A stretch of DNA of 64,000 bases, from contig OX442314.1 of assembly GCA_949358305.1 (NCBI GenBank), positions 30,365,118 to 30,429,117 on the forward strand. The letters are read 5' to 3'. The stretch comes from Strigamia acuminata (taxonomy: Eukaryota; Arthropoda; Chilopoda; Geophilomorpha; Linotaeniidae). The notes under the pieces were generated by a model. The model did no database searches. It was not told the DNA's origin and was given only the letters and a program-made list of their open reading frames with translations. Within the stretch, counting starts at the first letter, position 1. Every line of letters starts with the position of its first letter. A program made the translations under genes and the position numbers. Below, piece by piece: positions 12,054-22,878 of this stretch.

Positions 12054-13808
12054 TATGACGGTTTATAAGTGCTATTTATTAATAACACGGCCGAATTTTA
12101 AGTGTTTTCGGCGAAACCCGCATTTGTCAATGCTCCGAGTCGCCACTAGATGGCGCGATTATAATTCAGCGGTAAATTCGAATTGCGAGTTAAGAAACTG
12201 GTAAATAAATATAAGAATATATTTATTTGTATGAAACGACACTTTATTAGGATTAATATAAATATATATTAATGATTATTGTTCACACTAAGTGATGGGA
12301 ATCTCTAGTTCAGCAGAAATGGAGATTTGATATTCCATCGATCAACCGATCGATGTGATTGGTGGATCCATTTCCGGTCCTGGGTATCCAGTTCCGGTTG
12401 TGGTGTGAATTAGCATATTGCTCCTCAGTATCCACTTCCGGTGATACGAGATTGGAGGGATTCGTGGAACCCATGTTCCAGTTGGTTGATTGGATTAATC
12501 CCTAATCCAGTCAGGTTATATAAACCCAAACAACCGGCCATTCCGCAGCTCTGTTTGATTATTTTCTGTTTGGTATTGTTACTTAAGAAATATGATTCGT
12601 TGTTCACGTAAAAAAACCTTTTGGTTCTTTGTTGATTTATTCGCAAAGAACCGTTGCATGATTCTACAGAATCATGCCACCGCCGGCAATTGAAGTCGAA
12701 GTGCTGGGATCATTATGTTGCATAAATGTTACAGTTTACGGTTGCGACGCCGAAGGAGAACCCGCCGTTGTGCAATTCAGTATCCTCCGGACAGGACCAT
12801 GTGGTCTTTCTCGGTATGAACGTATTCCGTTACCGCAAGTAGCATCGTTGCTGTTGAGAATTAGTTCCTTCACCGGATGGTGCCAAAGCAGTCTGTTTTA
12901 CAGTAACCACGAGTAGCACCAAGTGTTTGGCAAGCTGATTCTCATGGTATTCGATGCCAAAGTAGTCGGTCTATTATTAGTACCGCGAGAGATTATACTG
13001 CTGTGCGGAGCCGCGAGCTATCGACTCCTGTGTACGTGATACCGTCAATCGCCAGACGAACGACCGTGTCGCGACGCAGGGGACGCTTGATACCGTTCTG
13101 CATTGCAAGGCGTATATTTTCTTTCGATGGCAATTGTGTGTTGCGACGGGAAGCCTAATCTTCATTTTATTTATAACAGCTAAATATTAACTTGGCGACA
13201 AGTTGATTAACTAAGTCAGAAGACTTAATTACGATCACGATTACATCAAAGACGCAAATGTAACCGATAAGTTGACGACAACTTATCCACAAAATATCTA
13301 AATAAGAATTCACAACGATATGAATTAAATATAATTCATAAGCGGAATATTGATAAGTAAATGAATACATTTACTTACACCAATATCCTCCCAAAGTTGT
13401 GGCGGTGCAGACAAAGTCAACCGCAATGCTCAGATCATTCGATTTATCGACGTGCGATGATTTACACAGCGAACCAAGGAAACCAGCGAAGCCATATCGG
13501 ACTCCAGGACACAGCCATCCGGCTTAAGATGACATCTATAATCAGGTCGAGCGATGGGGAAACCGCTCCCATATTCCAGACCCGTAGTGATATTATTCTA
13601 GGGCCAGTTGGCTAATTCTTTGTATAGTTTAATAGTTGATTTAACTTGCCAAATGTTGGCATTAGTCTTATGTATAATTTAGCTCACTGCATATTGTTTG
13701 CCAACAATAAACTGTCTTGTATTTATCTCGTATTGTATTCACTGTTTATTTATTGCGATCTCTTCCCGGTACCATTGTTAAATGGGAGTTGTGGTCGTCA
13801 CCGTCACA
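12054..13808 (+). repeat. 5' LTR of inner element
   Basis: TATA box TATATAAA at 12517-12524 and AATAAA at 13706-13711 give a plausible U3-R-U5 order. An 80-codon ORF at 12674-12916 is within it; LTR identity makes its conservation uninformative. Confidence 0.95.
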
Positions 13809-13810
13809 CG

Positions 13811-13829
13811 TGGAGGTCCCACCGAGATT
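13811..13829 (+). promoter_or_regulatory. Primer binding site of inner element, tRNA-Gln
   Basis: Two bases (CG) after the LTR comes TGGAGGTCCCACCGAGATT, the complement of the 3' end of animal tRNA-Gln including CCA, with 19 matching bases. Same CG spacer as in the outer element. Confidence 0.75.
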
Positions 13830-14798
13830 AGGTTGCAATTAAATTCGATTGAATTACAACAGTGAATATTGGAGATAAATTTTTTAACTAAAAAGATTAG
13901 TTAAAGAACAGACAATTAGATTTTCAGTTTATATCTCCGTACGAAGAAAAGTAAACTGATGAAATAGAATTACGTAGTGGATTTTCCTTCATTATTTTCG
14001 CTCGAAAATTTAAGGGATCTCGAAGACTACCAACTAATCTCACATGTGAAAGTTCCACTGAAGATTAGAATTTGCAATTAACTCGATAGAATTAAAAAAG
14101 TGAATTTTCTCGAGGAAAATGAATAATTCAAATTCTACACGAAAGAATTGCAACAAATTACTGTTAAGATCTATCACATGATGTTGAGATAAGTTTTAAT
14201 CGAAGTTGTTCAAAAAATTCGGAGAATTGGAAATAACAAGAATTCGTAGAAGAAGTATATTTAGATATTTGCTTTATTCTTAAAAAGATAAAAGTAAAAA
14301 GACAAGTCTAAACATGTTTTACGAATCGCAAGAAAAAGAAAAATCTTGCAGAAAAATGGAATTTCGAAGTAAAGTCCAGTCTTTAAGAAAAGTTACAATA
14401 ATTAGAAACAATTTACAAGAGTTGAAATGAATTTATTTTATTTCATACAAAATTTGGGAAAATATTTACGAAATATCTCTCGAAAGAATTTTATGTTATC
14501 GGTAAATTCTAAGATTTCGAAAGGAACGGACTTAGAAGAGAACTGTTAAACGAACATACTACGTCTGACATTTTGTGGTTGATATTGAATCAGCCAATCA
14601 GGAGCTAGGAGATCTAGGGATCCCCAGCCCCCTACTATTAAAGAAGGATCAGATCAGTTATTGATCATTCGCTTCCAGACCAGACTTACGAGACGTGCTA
14701 CAGTAACTATTCTGACCGCACCAACCGATTCTAGTTACGATTCGAAGTTTTCCCATCGCTAATTATTTTAAAGACAGATTCAATTATATTTTTATAAA
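13830..14798 (+). other. Untranslated leader of inner element
   Basis: About 970 bases from PBS to gag. 14045-14112 is a diverged direct copy of the PBS-proximal segment 13811-13872 (shared 'gattagaatttgcaatta'-like and 'attaaaaaagtgaat'-like blocks). No ORF of note. Confidence 0.6.
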
Positions 14799-17136
14799 AT
14801 GGATCCAAACAATCTTCCTAACGAAGAAAAAGTGGCTGAAGAAAAGGCCGTAGAAGAAATAGTTAGCTTGGATTCAAGTTATGTAAAACTTTGTGACCAA
14901 ACGGAAATGATTCCCGATGAACTCACACAGTTTTGTACGCATTACGAACTAGATAGAACTCAGTTCAAAACCATAATCGAAGCTTCTGAATTTGTGACGA
15001 AGCAGGCGTTACGTAACATACGTATTAATCCAACCCCAGGAAAAACGAGCAGAACTTTCGAAGGAGAGCTCGGCGCACCATAATTTTGGAAAGGACCCAA
15101 CCCCTTCACCAAAAGATCTGCCTGAAGAAAACAGATCACGATCTAAAACTCCACAACGTAAGTTGGGAGATCAAGCAAGAATTAAAACTCCGTCGGTTCG
15201 TAACCAAGATATTCGAGAGTTATTTCGAACATCAAGCAAGGAATCGCTTGATCAGTCCAGTTTAGGAAATAGAACTCCTCACTCCAGCAACGCCAGTTGC
15301 CACAATACTCCAAGTATTTCGGAGATAGGAGGATCCAATTTTTCAACTTTTCAACCTGAAAATGCTAAAAAGCAGCCCAATCCACATATTTATACGGAGA
15401 ATGGGACGAGACATTTTGTCAAACAAACCCCTAGAGGGCGAGGCAATAAATCCGCCATTCGACGGAAATTATCTTCACTACCATCTCCAGTCTTACCTCA
15501 AACTCGACAAGAACAATCGAGATTAGACGAAGTGGAAAAGGAACGAATTAGGCTGGAAGCAACTAATCAAAAACAGATTAACGACGAAAAGATTCGCCAA
15601 GATAAACTTGAAGGAGAAGTTGTCAATCAAAACGAAGTTCGTAAGTCAATAGACAAAAACGATAAAATTCTAATTGATCAATTACGGGCTCAATGGCGAC
15701 AGGAACACGATGAAAAGTTCCAAAAGCAACAAGATCAATACAATAAGAAGTGGGCGGAAGTGAACAGAATTGAAGACAATCAACGCAAGCGGGAGAAAAC
15801 CTTACAGGAAAGCATCCGGCTAAATCTCGCGGCGTCCACTCGGGCTAGCCATGGTAGTGAACCCCGAGACCAGACAAATCCGTCACGTGCATCTACCGAT
15901 GACATTCCAAGTTCACATTCCTCGGCAGAAAGTTCTACAGAAACTAGACTTCCCTCTGACGGAACTAATATTTCACTTGACTATATTTTGAAAATGCAAC
16001 AAAATATGGCCGCCCAATTCCAAAAACAATTGGATAGTCGAATAGATACATTCGTTCAAACTCAACAAACAGCTGGGCCGCAACGATCTAATAATCCAGG
16101 ACCCAGTAAAGTCTTTTTCAAAGGACAAGACCTTCCAGTTTTCGATGGAAAACAGGAGGATATAGATAAATTTTTATCAGTAGCTAAAACTGTAGCTATT
16201 TCAAAGGGATTAACTCTGGACGAAATGGTTAATCAAGGTATTCCCACCTATTTGTCCGGATTAGCCCAACAATGGTATGACGAGAATAAAACCAAGTTTA
16301 CCAACTGGGAAACCTTCGTAGAATTATTTCGTGAAGAATTCGACATGATTCCAACTACTCGACTCCGAAATTTACGAAAAGTAATCCAAGGAGACGATGA
16401 ACCTTTATATGAATTTCTAGTCAGATTCACTAAAGCCCAAGGATCGTACTCCGAAAGAGGAAATGTTGCCACACTTTTCGACAACTTGAATTGGACAAGT
16501 TACAATAGATTAATCGATCGAAATCTATACAGGAGCGATTCAGTAGATAAAATTTTCCAATTCGTACGAACGAATAGAGCTCTCTTTGAACCTCAAAGGA
16601 TTCGTACAGAGAATTCCAAAGAAATTGATAAAGTAGTATCTAACAACCAGAAGTATTCTAAAGATACCAAAAATACGAGACCTTCTGCTCGATCCACTCA
16701 AATGATGGAAATAGAGTCGGAAGAAGAAACGATCGAAGTCAATGAATTAACGGAGAATAATGTATCAATGGATAACTTATTATGTGCCATGTCGGAAAAT
16801 CAGACAGGGAAATGTTTTCATTGTAAACAACCAGGTCATTTCAAAAGAGAATGTCCTCTGCTTCCAAAGCGAAAATTTAGCAATAATTTCCCTGGAAATA
16901 ATAATTCCAATAACAATGGCGCTAATCAGCAGCCGAACGAATTTAAGCGACCACGCCAAAATTGGGTAACTGCCGAAGCTATTGATCAAAAAATGGAAGA
17001 GTTAAAAACTGATATGAATAACAGTATGCAAACAACGATAAGTAAGACAGTGTCGGATTTATTTAGTAAATTCTTAGACCCGAAGAACGCTACTACGGCA
17101 CCAATTACTGAAACCCCACCGGTTCCAAAAAACTAG
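14799..17136 (+). CDS. Gag of inner element (apparent frameshift near 15000-15083)
   Basis: Starts at ATG 14799 (MDPNNLPNEE) and runs 94 codons to a stop at 15081-15083. The next frame is open without a break from 14998 to 17136 and carries the rest of gag, so a one-base shift between them is needed for a full product. The downstream part has a Gln/Lys/Glu-rich coiled segment (about 15530-15820), a retrotransposon gag domain (about 16130-16590, with LAQQWYDE) and one CCHC zinc knuckle (CFHCKQPGHFKREC, about 16812-16853). It ends at TAG 17134-17136, directly after the slippery site. The shift may be a mutation or a sequencing error; it is in a place where no programmed shift is known. Confidence 0.8.
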
Positions 17137-17158
17137 TGGCGGGGGTCCTCGAGCCCCC
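17127..17158 (+). promoter_or_regulatory. Predicted -1 ribosomal frameshift signal, gag-pol of inner element
   Basis: Heptamer A_AAA_AAC (17127-17133) in the gag frame ends right before the gag stop TAG. After a 7-base spacer comes GGGGG (17141-17145) pairing with CCCCC (17154-17158). The pol frame is -1 relative to gag and is open from 17133. Textbook layout; function is inferred. Confidence 0.8.
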
Positions 17159-17571
17159 TATCATTAATTCCGAAGGAATTTTACCACCAGACTTAGAACA
17201 AGTACTTTCCGAAACTTTGGATAATTTAACTATTCAAGATAAAGAAATTAAGCGTGCTCGTCCCAACCGGAAGACACGGAAAAGAAACTGGAATTACAAG
17301 TTTAAAATCGCATCAAATACACCTTTTCCGGCAGAGGAGACAGCAAACCCGTTCTTGAATTTTCACGACGACCTGTTTTCTCTAGATAAGGGGGACGAAT
17401 CTTTAGCTAGATTGATACAAGATACATCCAATCTTAATATTCGTGATGAATCCACCAGTTCTAGTGGAGGAGTATTCGAGAATTTACAATCAATGATTGA
17501 TAATTTGAATCCCGACTCCAAATCCTCCAGATTTGCGAGATTAAAATCTTACATTAACGAGAATCAGTTAA
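17133..17571 (+). CDS. Pol of inner element, N-terminal part (before the MITE)
   Basis: Opens in the -1 frame at the slippery site; the region between gag and protease, basic around KRARPNRKTRKRNWNYK. It ends at the TTAA (17568-17571) hit by the piggyBac-like MITE and would continue in the same frame at 18204. Reading on into the MITE gives an artificial stop at 17598-17600. No catalytic motif lies in this part. Confidence 0.75.
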
Positions 17572-18203
17572 CACTAGAACGGCCAGACCGGTCATTTTGA
17601 CCGGTACAGCTGTTTAAACAGCTGCAGCAATAAACCCAATGGGTTTACGGTGCTGCTAATTTGTGACTTTAGCTGATTTATGATGCTTTATATCATAAAT
17701 CATCAAAAGTTGAATTTTTCTTAAGAAATAATAAAAAAAAAGTGAATTGACCTAGAACGGCCGAAACCGGTTAAAATGACCGGTTGAAATCACCTGAACA
17801 ATACGTGCACCAAACTGCACTAAACGTGCACCAAACGTGCACCAAACGTGCACAATATGTGCATACAACGTTTTGGCATCAAACTGATTCAGTAACACGC
17901 GAAACATGCGAAGAAAATACCAAAACAAAAATTGATGGTTTTTATAAAATCTGATAAAATTAAAAACGGAAATTTAATTTTATCAGGTTTTATAATAACC
18001 ATCAATTTTTGTTTTGGTATTTTCTTCGCATATTTTGCGTGTTATTGAATCAATTTGATGCCAAAACGTTGTTTACACGTATTGTGCACGTATTGTAAAA
18101 GTATTTTGCATATTTGGTGCACGTACTGTTCACGTTATTGCAACCGGTCATTTTAACCGGTTTCGGCCGTTCTAGGTAGGCCGAAATTCCGGCCGTTCTA
18201 GTG
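17572..18203. mobile_element. piggyBac-like palindromic MITE inserted in pol of inner element
   Basis: Flanked by TTAA on both sides (17568-17571, 18204-18207). Ends are inverted: CACTAGAACGGCC at the left, GGCCGTTCTAGTG at the right. Most of the 632 bases fold back on themselves around about 17963 (left arm 'accaaaacaaaaattgat', right arm its inverse near 18010). TTAA duplication and CACTAGAA-type ends are features of piggyBac elements. No transposase: a non-autonomous copy. Losing it precisely would rejoin pol in frame. Confidence 0.9.
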
Positions 18204-21200
18204 TTAAAACGAAAAGATGGCATCGAACGAATTAATAAATTGGGAAATCACATCGACGACCCCCGAATGAAAATTACAATAGGTGGACTCACCTATAATG
18301 CTTTGATGGACTCAGGAGCCACACAGTGTTTTATTGGGTTGCAATTACTAAGTAAAACTTGTGCATCTCCCGATTTCATACAAGATTGTCCAAAACACAT
18401 GAGAGTTTGTGCAGTTGGAGTTACTCATATTCCACTAGGACAAATTACTTTGTGTGTACAATGGGCAGATGGAGCAGAATTCACACCGATAAATTTTATC
18501 ATTTTGGATAATAATGTGTGTGGATTAATTATCGGACATAATTTTATGCGCCGAACCAAAATTAATTTAAATCCAGCACGAGCTGTATTTACTTGCGACA
18601 GCAAGTCCGACTGGACTGCACCCTACGAAACTGACGAGTTAAATTGTAATTTAGCTCGAGTACAAGTGTTTACTGACAACGCAACAGCCACACACACGCC
18701 AGATAATTGGGAAGAATTGCTGGTAAAGGATTGTGACTGTTCAGATGAGGGAAAAAGTAAATTACGCGAAGTAATTGCTAGTGTTAAGAACGTCTTTAGA
18801 GATAAAGTCGGATGTACTAACATAATAAAGCATAAGATCACCTTTAAAAAGGATGTAACATGGAAAAAACAACCATTTCGAATGTATAACCCTGCTAAAA
18901 TAGCCATTATGACTAAATTAGTAGAAGAATTAGAAGCGGATAATTTGATCGAAAGAGCTACTGGACCTTACATAAGTCATCCAGTGATCGTAGCCAAACC
19001 AAATGGTACTTATCGTTTATGTATCGATTATCGGTGGTTGAATGCAATCACCGAAATCAACGCCATACAAATGCCAAGTATTGATTTGTTACTCCACAAT
19101 ACAAATCAGGCAAAATATTTCACGTCTCTTGACCTTACCAAAGGTTATTATCAGGTCGAGATGGACGAGGAAGATAGACAGAAAACAGCCTTTTATACTC
19201 CGAAAGGCAATTACCAATTTGTCCGCATGCCTTTTGGTCTTTGCAATGCGCCGTGTACATTTCAGTTCTTAATGGAACGAGTGATGGGCGAAGCATTATA
19301 CAAACACGCGTTAGTCTATTTGGACGACGTGATAATCTTCTCCACCACTTGGGAGAAACATCTGGAACATATCAAAGATGTGTTGAAAAGACTAGATAAG
19401 GCCAACTTATCAGTAAACAAGGAAAAATCAAAATTTGGAAAAACTACACTCAAATTTTTGGGTCATTTGATAACTCCAACCGGATTAGCACCTGACCCAG
19501 ACAAGATAGTATCCGTTAGGAAATATCCAACTCCTAAGAATTCCAAGGATATTCAACGATTTCATGGCTTGTCAAATTTCTTCCGGAAATTTATTCCCGA
19601 ACATGCAAAAATTGCTAGGCCTCTAACTAGCATGATGCATGATAAAGCAGTGTTCGAATGGGGAGAAGAACAAGAGAAAGCTTTTGAAACAATAAAAAAT
19701 ATTTTATGTGACGAAACACAAGTTTTGTTAATGCCAGATATGATGAAACCATTCGTAATCTTGACAGACGCATCACATGATGGACTTGGTAGTGTGTTAT
19801 GCCAAGATGTAGAATTCTTCGATGAAGGAAAAAGAGAAATGATCATGACTCCTAGACCCGTAGCTTATGCTAGTCGAGTCTTACGAGGGGCAGAAGTACG
19901 CTACTCAACACCCGAACTCGAGTGTTTAGCAGTAGTGTGGGCAGTCGACAAATTCCGACCGTATATCGAATATACGACATTTACTTTGGAATCAGACGCC
20001 GAAGCATTAAAATGGCTGATGGGAACACCAGAACCATCGGGACGATTTGGTCGTTGGGCAATTAAACTTCAATGTGGCGCCTTTAAGATTAAATATCGAC
20101 GGGGTACCCAGAACCAAGTTGCCGACGCCTTCTCGAGAGCGCCTTTGGAGATCGAAGACATTCCAGAGAATGATTATTGTGAGCCAATCGAGATTACTCA
20201 ATTCTGGCCAGAATGGGACGGAAATCGAGAAATTATTCGAAGGAATAATAAAGAAGATTGCCAATTTCTAACGAATGTGCAGCTTCATTTCGATTATTCC
20301 AAATTATTATACAATACTTTGGAAAAGGGGGAGAAAATGGATGAAGCTACAGAAGAAACACTATTTAGTGCTTTAACGGAAGTTTTAAAGGAAGTTCCAC
20401 CGACTCGAGAAGAAATTATAGAAGCTCAACTAGCCGACAAAGAGTGTAGAATAATAATCGATCATCTGAAACGAGATGAAATCGAACAAAGAAAGTTTAA
20501 GAAAACTAAAGAATGGATGAAAGCAGTCCAAGGTTACCAATTAGATTTTCAAGAAGAAAATGGTAATGAAATGCTGATTTATTTCAAACCAACGTTTGAA
20601 GAGGAATTGAATGACTCTGGAAACGGATTTAAAGCTGTCATTCCACCGTCATTAGTACGAAGAGTACTGTTTGCCTGTCACGGACATCCATTAAGTGGAC
20701 ATGCAGGGATGAGTAAGACGCTCGAACGAGCAAAACTTATATATTACTGGCCGAAGATGAATAAAGATACTCGCAATTACGTCCGAAGTTGTATTCATTG
20801 CCAGCAATACAAGCCCTGTCAACATAAAAAGCATAGAGCGAGTTACACTCCTCATAACATGTCTTACCCGTGGGAAGTAATCTGCATTGATTTAATGGGT
20901 CCCAAACCGACAGGAAGAAGCCAATACAGATTTGTATTAGTAATTATAGATCAATGTACTAAATGGGTAGAATTATTCCCTTTAAGTAAGGCATCTAGTG
21001 AATCTATTGTGAATAGGTTAGGAGAAGTGATTCATAGATGGGGATACCCAAAGAAAATTGTTAGTGATAACGGGAGCCAATTCATATCCACGATTTATGA
21101 AGAGTTTTGTAAAAAACACAACATCAGAATGGCTCATGTGAGTCCATATCACGCTCAGGCCAATCCTACGGAAAGGGCCAATAGAGACATCAAAATAATG

Positions 21201-22064
21201 CTGGCTCTTTATTCAGACATTCACTCCCATTGGTCGAGATTCTTAAACGAATTTGCATTTGCCTCGAGAACGGCTAAATCAGAAGCTACAGGCGCAACGC
21301 CATTCTTATTGAACACAGGAAGAAATGTACCTCTTCCCTTTGATCCTCGGATCATTCAACATGCAAATGCATTTGACAAGAATAACCCGGAAGAATACGT
21401 ATATAATTTACTTGGAATTTTACGTCGAGCACATCAAGAGATGCATTTGCGTATTCAAGCAAATTATGAGAGACACGACAAGATTCACAGAAATAAATTT
21501 CACATTTGTGAATATACTGTCGGTGATTTGGTATGGAAAGCCACTCACATCCTTTCAAATAAAGAGAAAGGAATTACTAAAGGTTTCGCCGAGAAACGAG
21601 ATGGACCGTGGGAAATTACGGAAGTTTTACCTGGAGGTGCTTATAAGTTGAGAAAATTAGTTGATGGATCAATAGAACCATCCATAAATACTGATGATCT
21701 CTCACCTTATATCCCATCCTACCCGATTGAAACTTGGACTCTCGATCAAAAGAGTGGAAAAGTAGAGAAACACCCAAACCCAGATTGGATGAACGAAAGT
21801 TCGATCATAAATAATTCAAGTGAATTAAATAATCAAGAATTAGGAAATAATTCTGCAAATATGGAATTAGATCCCGAAGAAGTTACGACTCCCGCTTCAA
21901 AAGAAAGCGACATCGTAGTTAATAATCCAAAACATGATTATAACCTTAGGAAAAGGAAAAGAAGTTGTGAACTTCCACAAATACAACCTCGTACGAAGCG
22001 AATTTCTACGACAGATCAAGAATACACAACAGATTTTATACATCTGATTCAAGATCGCCGCTAG
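18204..22064 (+). CDS. Pol of inner element: protease, reverse transcriptase, RNase H, integrase
   Basis: About 1286 residues. Protease active site MDSGATQ (about 18307). Reverse transcriptase with LCIDYRWLN, FGLCNAP and the catalytic YLDD (about 19318-19329). RNase H with LTDASHDGLG (about 19762). Integrase with an HHCC zinc domain (HPLSGHAG, then CIHCQQYK, about 20690-20810) and the catalytic triad D (IDLMGPK, 20890), D (SDNGSQF, 21066) and E (NPTERANRD), with 34 residues between the last two. The C-terminus has a GPWEI-type integrase tail and a hydrophilic end. The core is open throughout; only the MITE interrupts it upstream. Ty3/gypsy by domain order (RT before IN). Confidence 0.93.
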   Translation, partial: LKRKDGIERINKLGNHIDDPRMKITIGGLTYNALMDSGATQCFIGLQLLSKTCASPDFIQDCPKHMRVCAVGVTHIPLGQITLCVQWADGAEFTPINFIILDNNVCGLIIGHNFMRRTKINLNPARAVFTCDSKSDWTAPYETDELNCNLARVQVFTDNATATHTPDNWEELLVKDCDCSDEGKSKLREVIASVKNVFRDKVGCTNIIKHKITFKKDVTWKKQPFRMYNPAKIAIMTKLVEELEADNLIERATGPYISHPVIVAKPNGTYRLCIDYRWLNAITEINAIQMPSIDLLLHNTNQAKYFTSLDLTKGYYQVEMDEEDRQKTAFYTPKGNYQFVRMPFGLCNAPCTFQFLMERVMGEALYKHALVYLDDVIIFSTTWEKHLEHIKDVLKRLDKANLSVNKEKSKFGKTTLKFLGHLITPTGLAPDPDKIVSVRKYPTPKNSKDIQRFHGLSNFFRKFIPEHAKIARPLTSMMHDKAVFEWGEEQEKAFETIKNILCDETQVLLMPDMMKPFVILTDASHDGLGSVLCQDVEFFDEGKREMIMTPRPVAYASRVLRGAEVRYSTPELECLAVVWAVDKFRPYIEYTTFTLESDAEALKWLMGTPEPSGRFGRWAIKLQCGAFKIKYRRGTQNQVADAFSRAPLEIEDIPENDYCEPIEITQFWPEWDGNREIIRRNNKEDCQFLTNVQLHFDYSKLLYNTLEKGEKMDEATEETLFSALTEVLKEVPPTREEIIEAQLADKECRIIIDHLKRDEIEQRKFKKTKEWMKAVQGYQLDFQEENGNEMLIYFKPTFEEELNDSGNGFKAVIPPSLVRRVLFACHGHPLSGHAGMSKTLERAKLIYYWPKMNKDTRNYVRSCIHCQQYKPCQHKKHRASYTPHNMSYPWEVICIDLMGPKPTGRSQYRFVLVIIDQCTKWVELFPLSKASSESIVNRLGEVIHRWGYPKKIVSDNGSQFISTIYEEFCKKHNIRMAHVSPYHAQANPTERANRDIKIMLALYSDIHSHWSRFLNEFAFASRTAKSEATGATPFLLNTGRNVPLPFDPRIIQHANAFDKNNPEEYVYNLLGILRRAHQEMHLRIQANYERHDKIHRNKFHICEYTVGDLVWKATHILSNKEKGITKGFAEKRDGPWEITEVLPGGAYKLRKLVDGSIEPSINTDDLSPYIPSYPIETWTLDQKSGKVEKHPNPDWMNESSIINNSSELNNQELGNNSANMELDPEEVTTPASKESDIVVNNPKHDYNLRKRKRSCELPQIQPRTKRISTTDQEYTTDFIHLIQDRR

Positions 22065-22878
22065 TGATAGCGTATTTTTTTTTAATAAATATAAAGTATT
22101 TAAAAAGATAAAAATCGGGTCACTTTTGACCCACAAATTAATTATGGTTAAATCATAAACTATAAGAGGGTATAGTGAAAATACCCCGGGTAGAGAGTAG
22201 AGGACTTGTTCTCTCACTAACTTCACACACATGTGCAAGTCAACTTTGACACCTGCGTCGATAGAAAAGTTCGTCGCGATTTCTTTCAAGAAAAACCTCG
22301 AGATTCGTGGTAAGACTCATGTATTACCAATAAACTCGGAAATTATGTGTCGGGACTTAATGTTATAATCCTTTCATGATACAAAAGGACAAGAGAAAAC
22401 TTCGGTGATTAATTTCGTCTGAAAGAGACGAACACGTGACCTCGGCGTGAAGAAGAAAATTTCTCCTTCGAGAAAATTTGAAATATCATCACGACAGTTC
22501 AACGTTTTACTAGAGTATTACGTGTAAGTAGTGATAAAATTAGTATATCAAGAGATATTCACGGCTATTTTATATATAAAGTTAGGATTTCTACGTTGGC
22601 AGAGAACACCTTCGCTAAAAACAACGAGTTTTGTCAATTAGAAAATCGGCACCACATCATTGTGAATACTTAAGTAGATTCCGGAGATTCCTAGTGTAAG
22701 TATTTCAAAGATAAGTTTATCAAGAATATTACGAATAGTAGAAAAAGCCGCACGTAAAATCCCGATATAAAAGTATATCGAAACCATCGATAAAGTTGAT
22801 AAATTTTCACGATAGATGGCGGTATAAATTTTGTTAAATAAATCGTATTGATAAGATTCTCTATATTATTTTCTCTAG
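22065..22878 (+). other. Spacer between pol and ORF3 of inner element
   Basis: About 800 AT-rich bases without a credible ORF. It ends in a pyrimidine-rich splice acceptor (ttttctctag, AG at 22877-22878) just where ORF3 begins, so it is probably intronic for the ORF3 message. Confidence 0.5.

Noticed and set aside
12674-12916. 80-codon ORF inside the inner LTR (also at 25684-25926)
   Set aside because: The second copy is identical because the LTRs are identical, so recurrence is no evidence of coding. No recognised motif.
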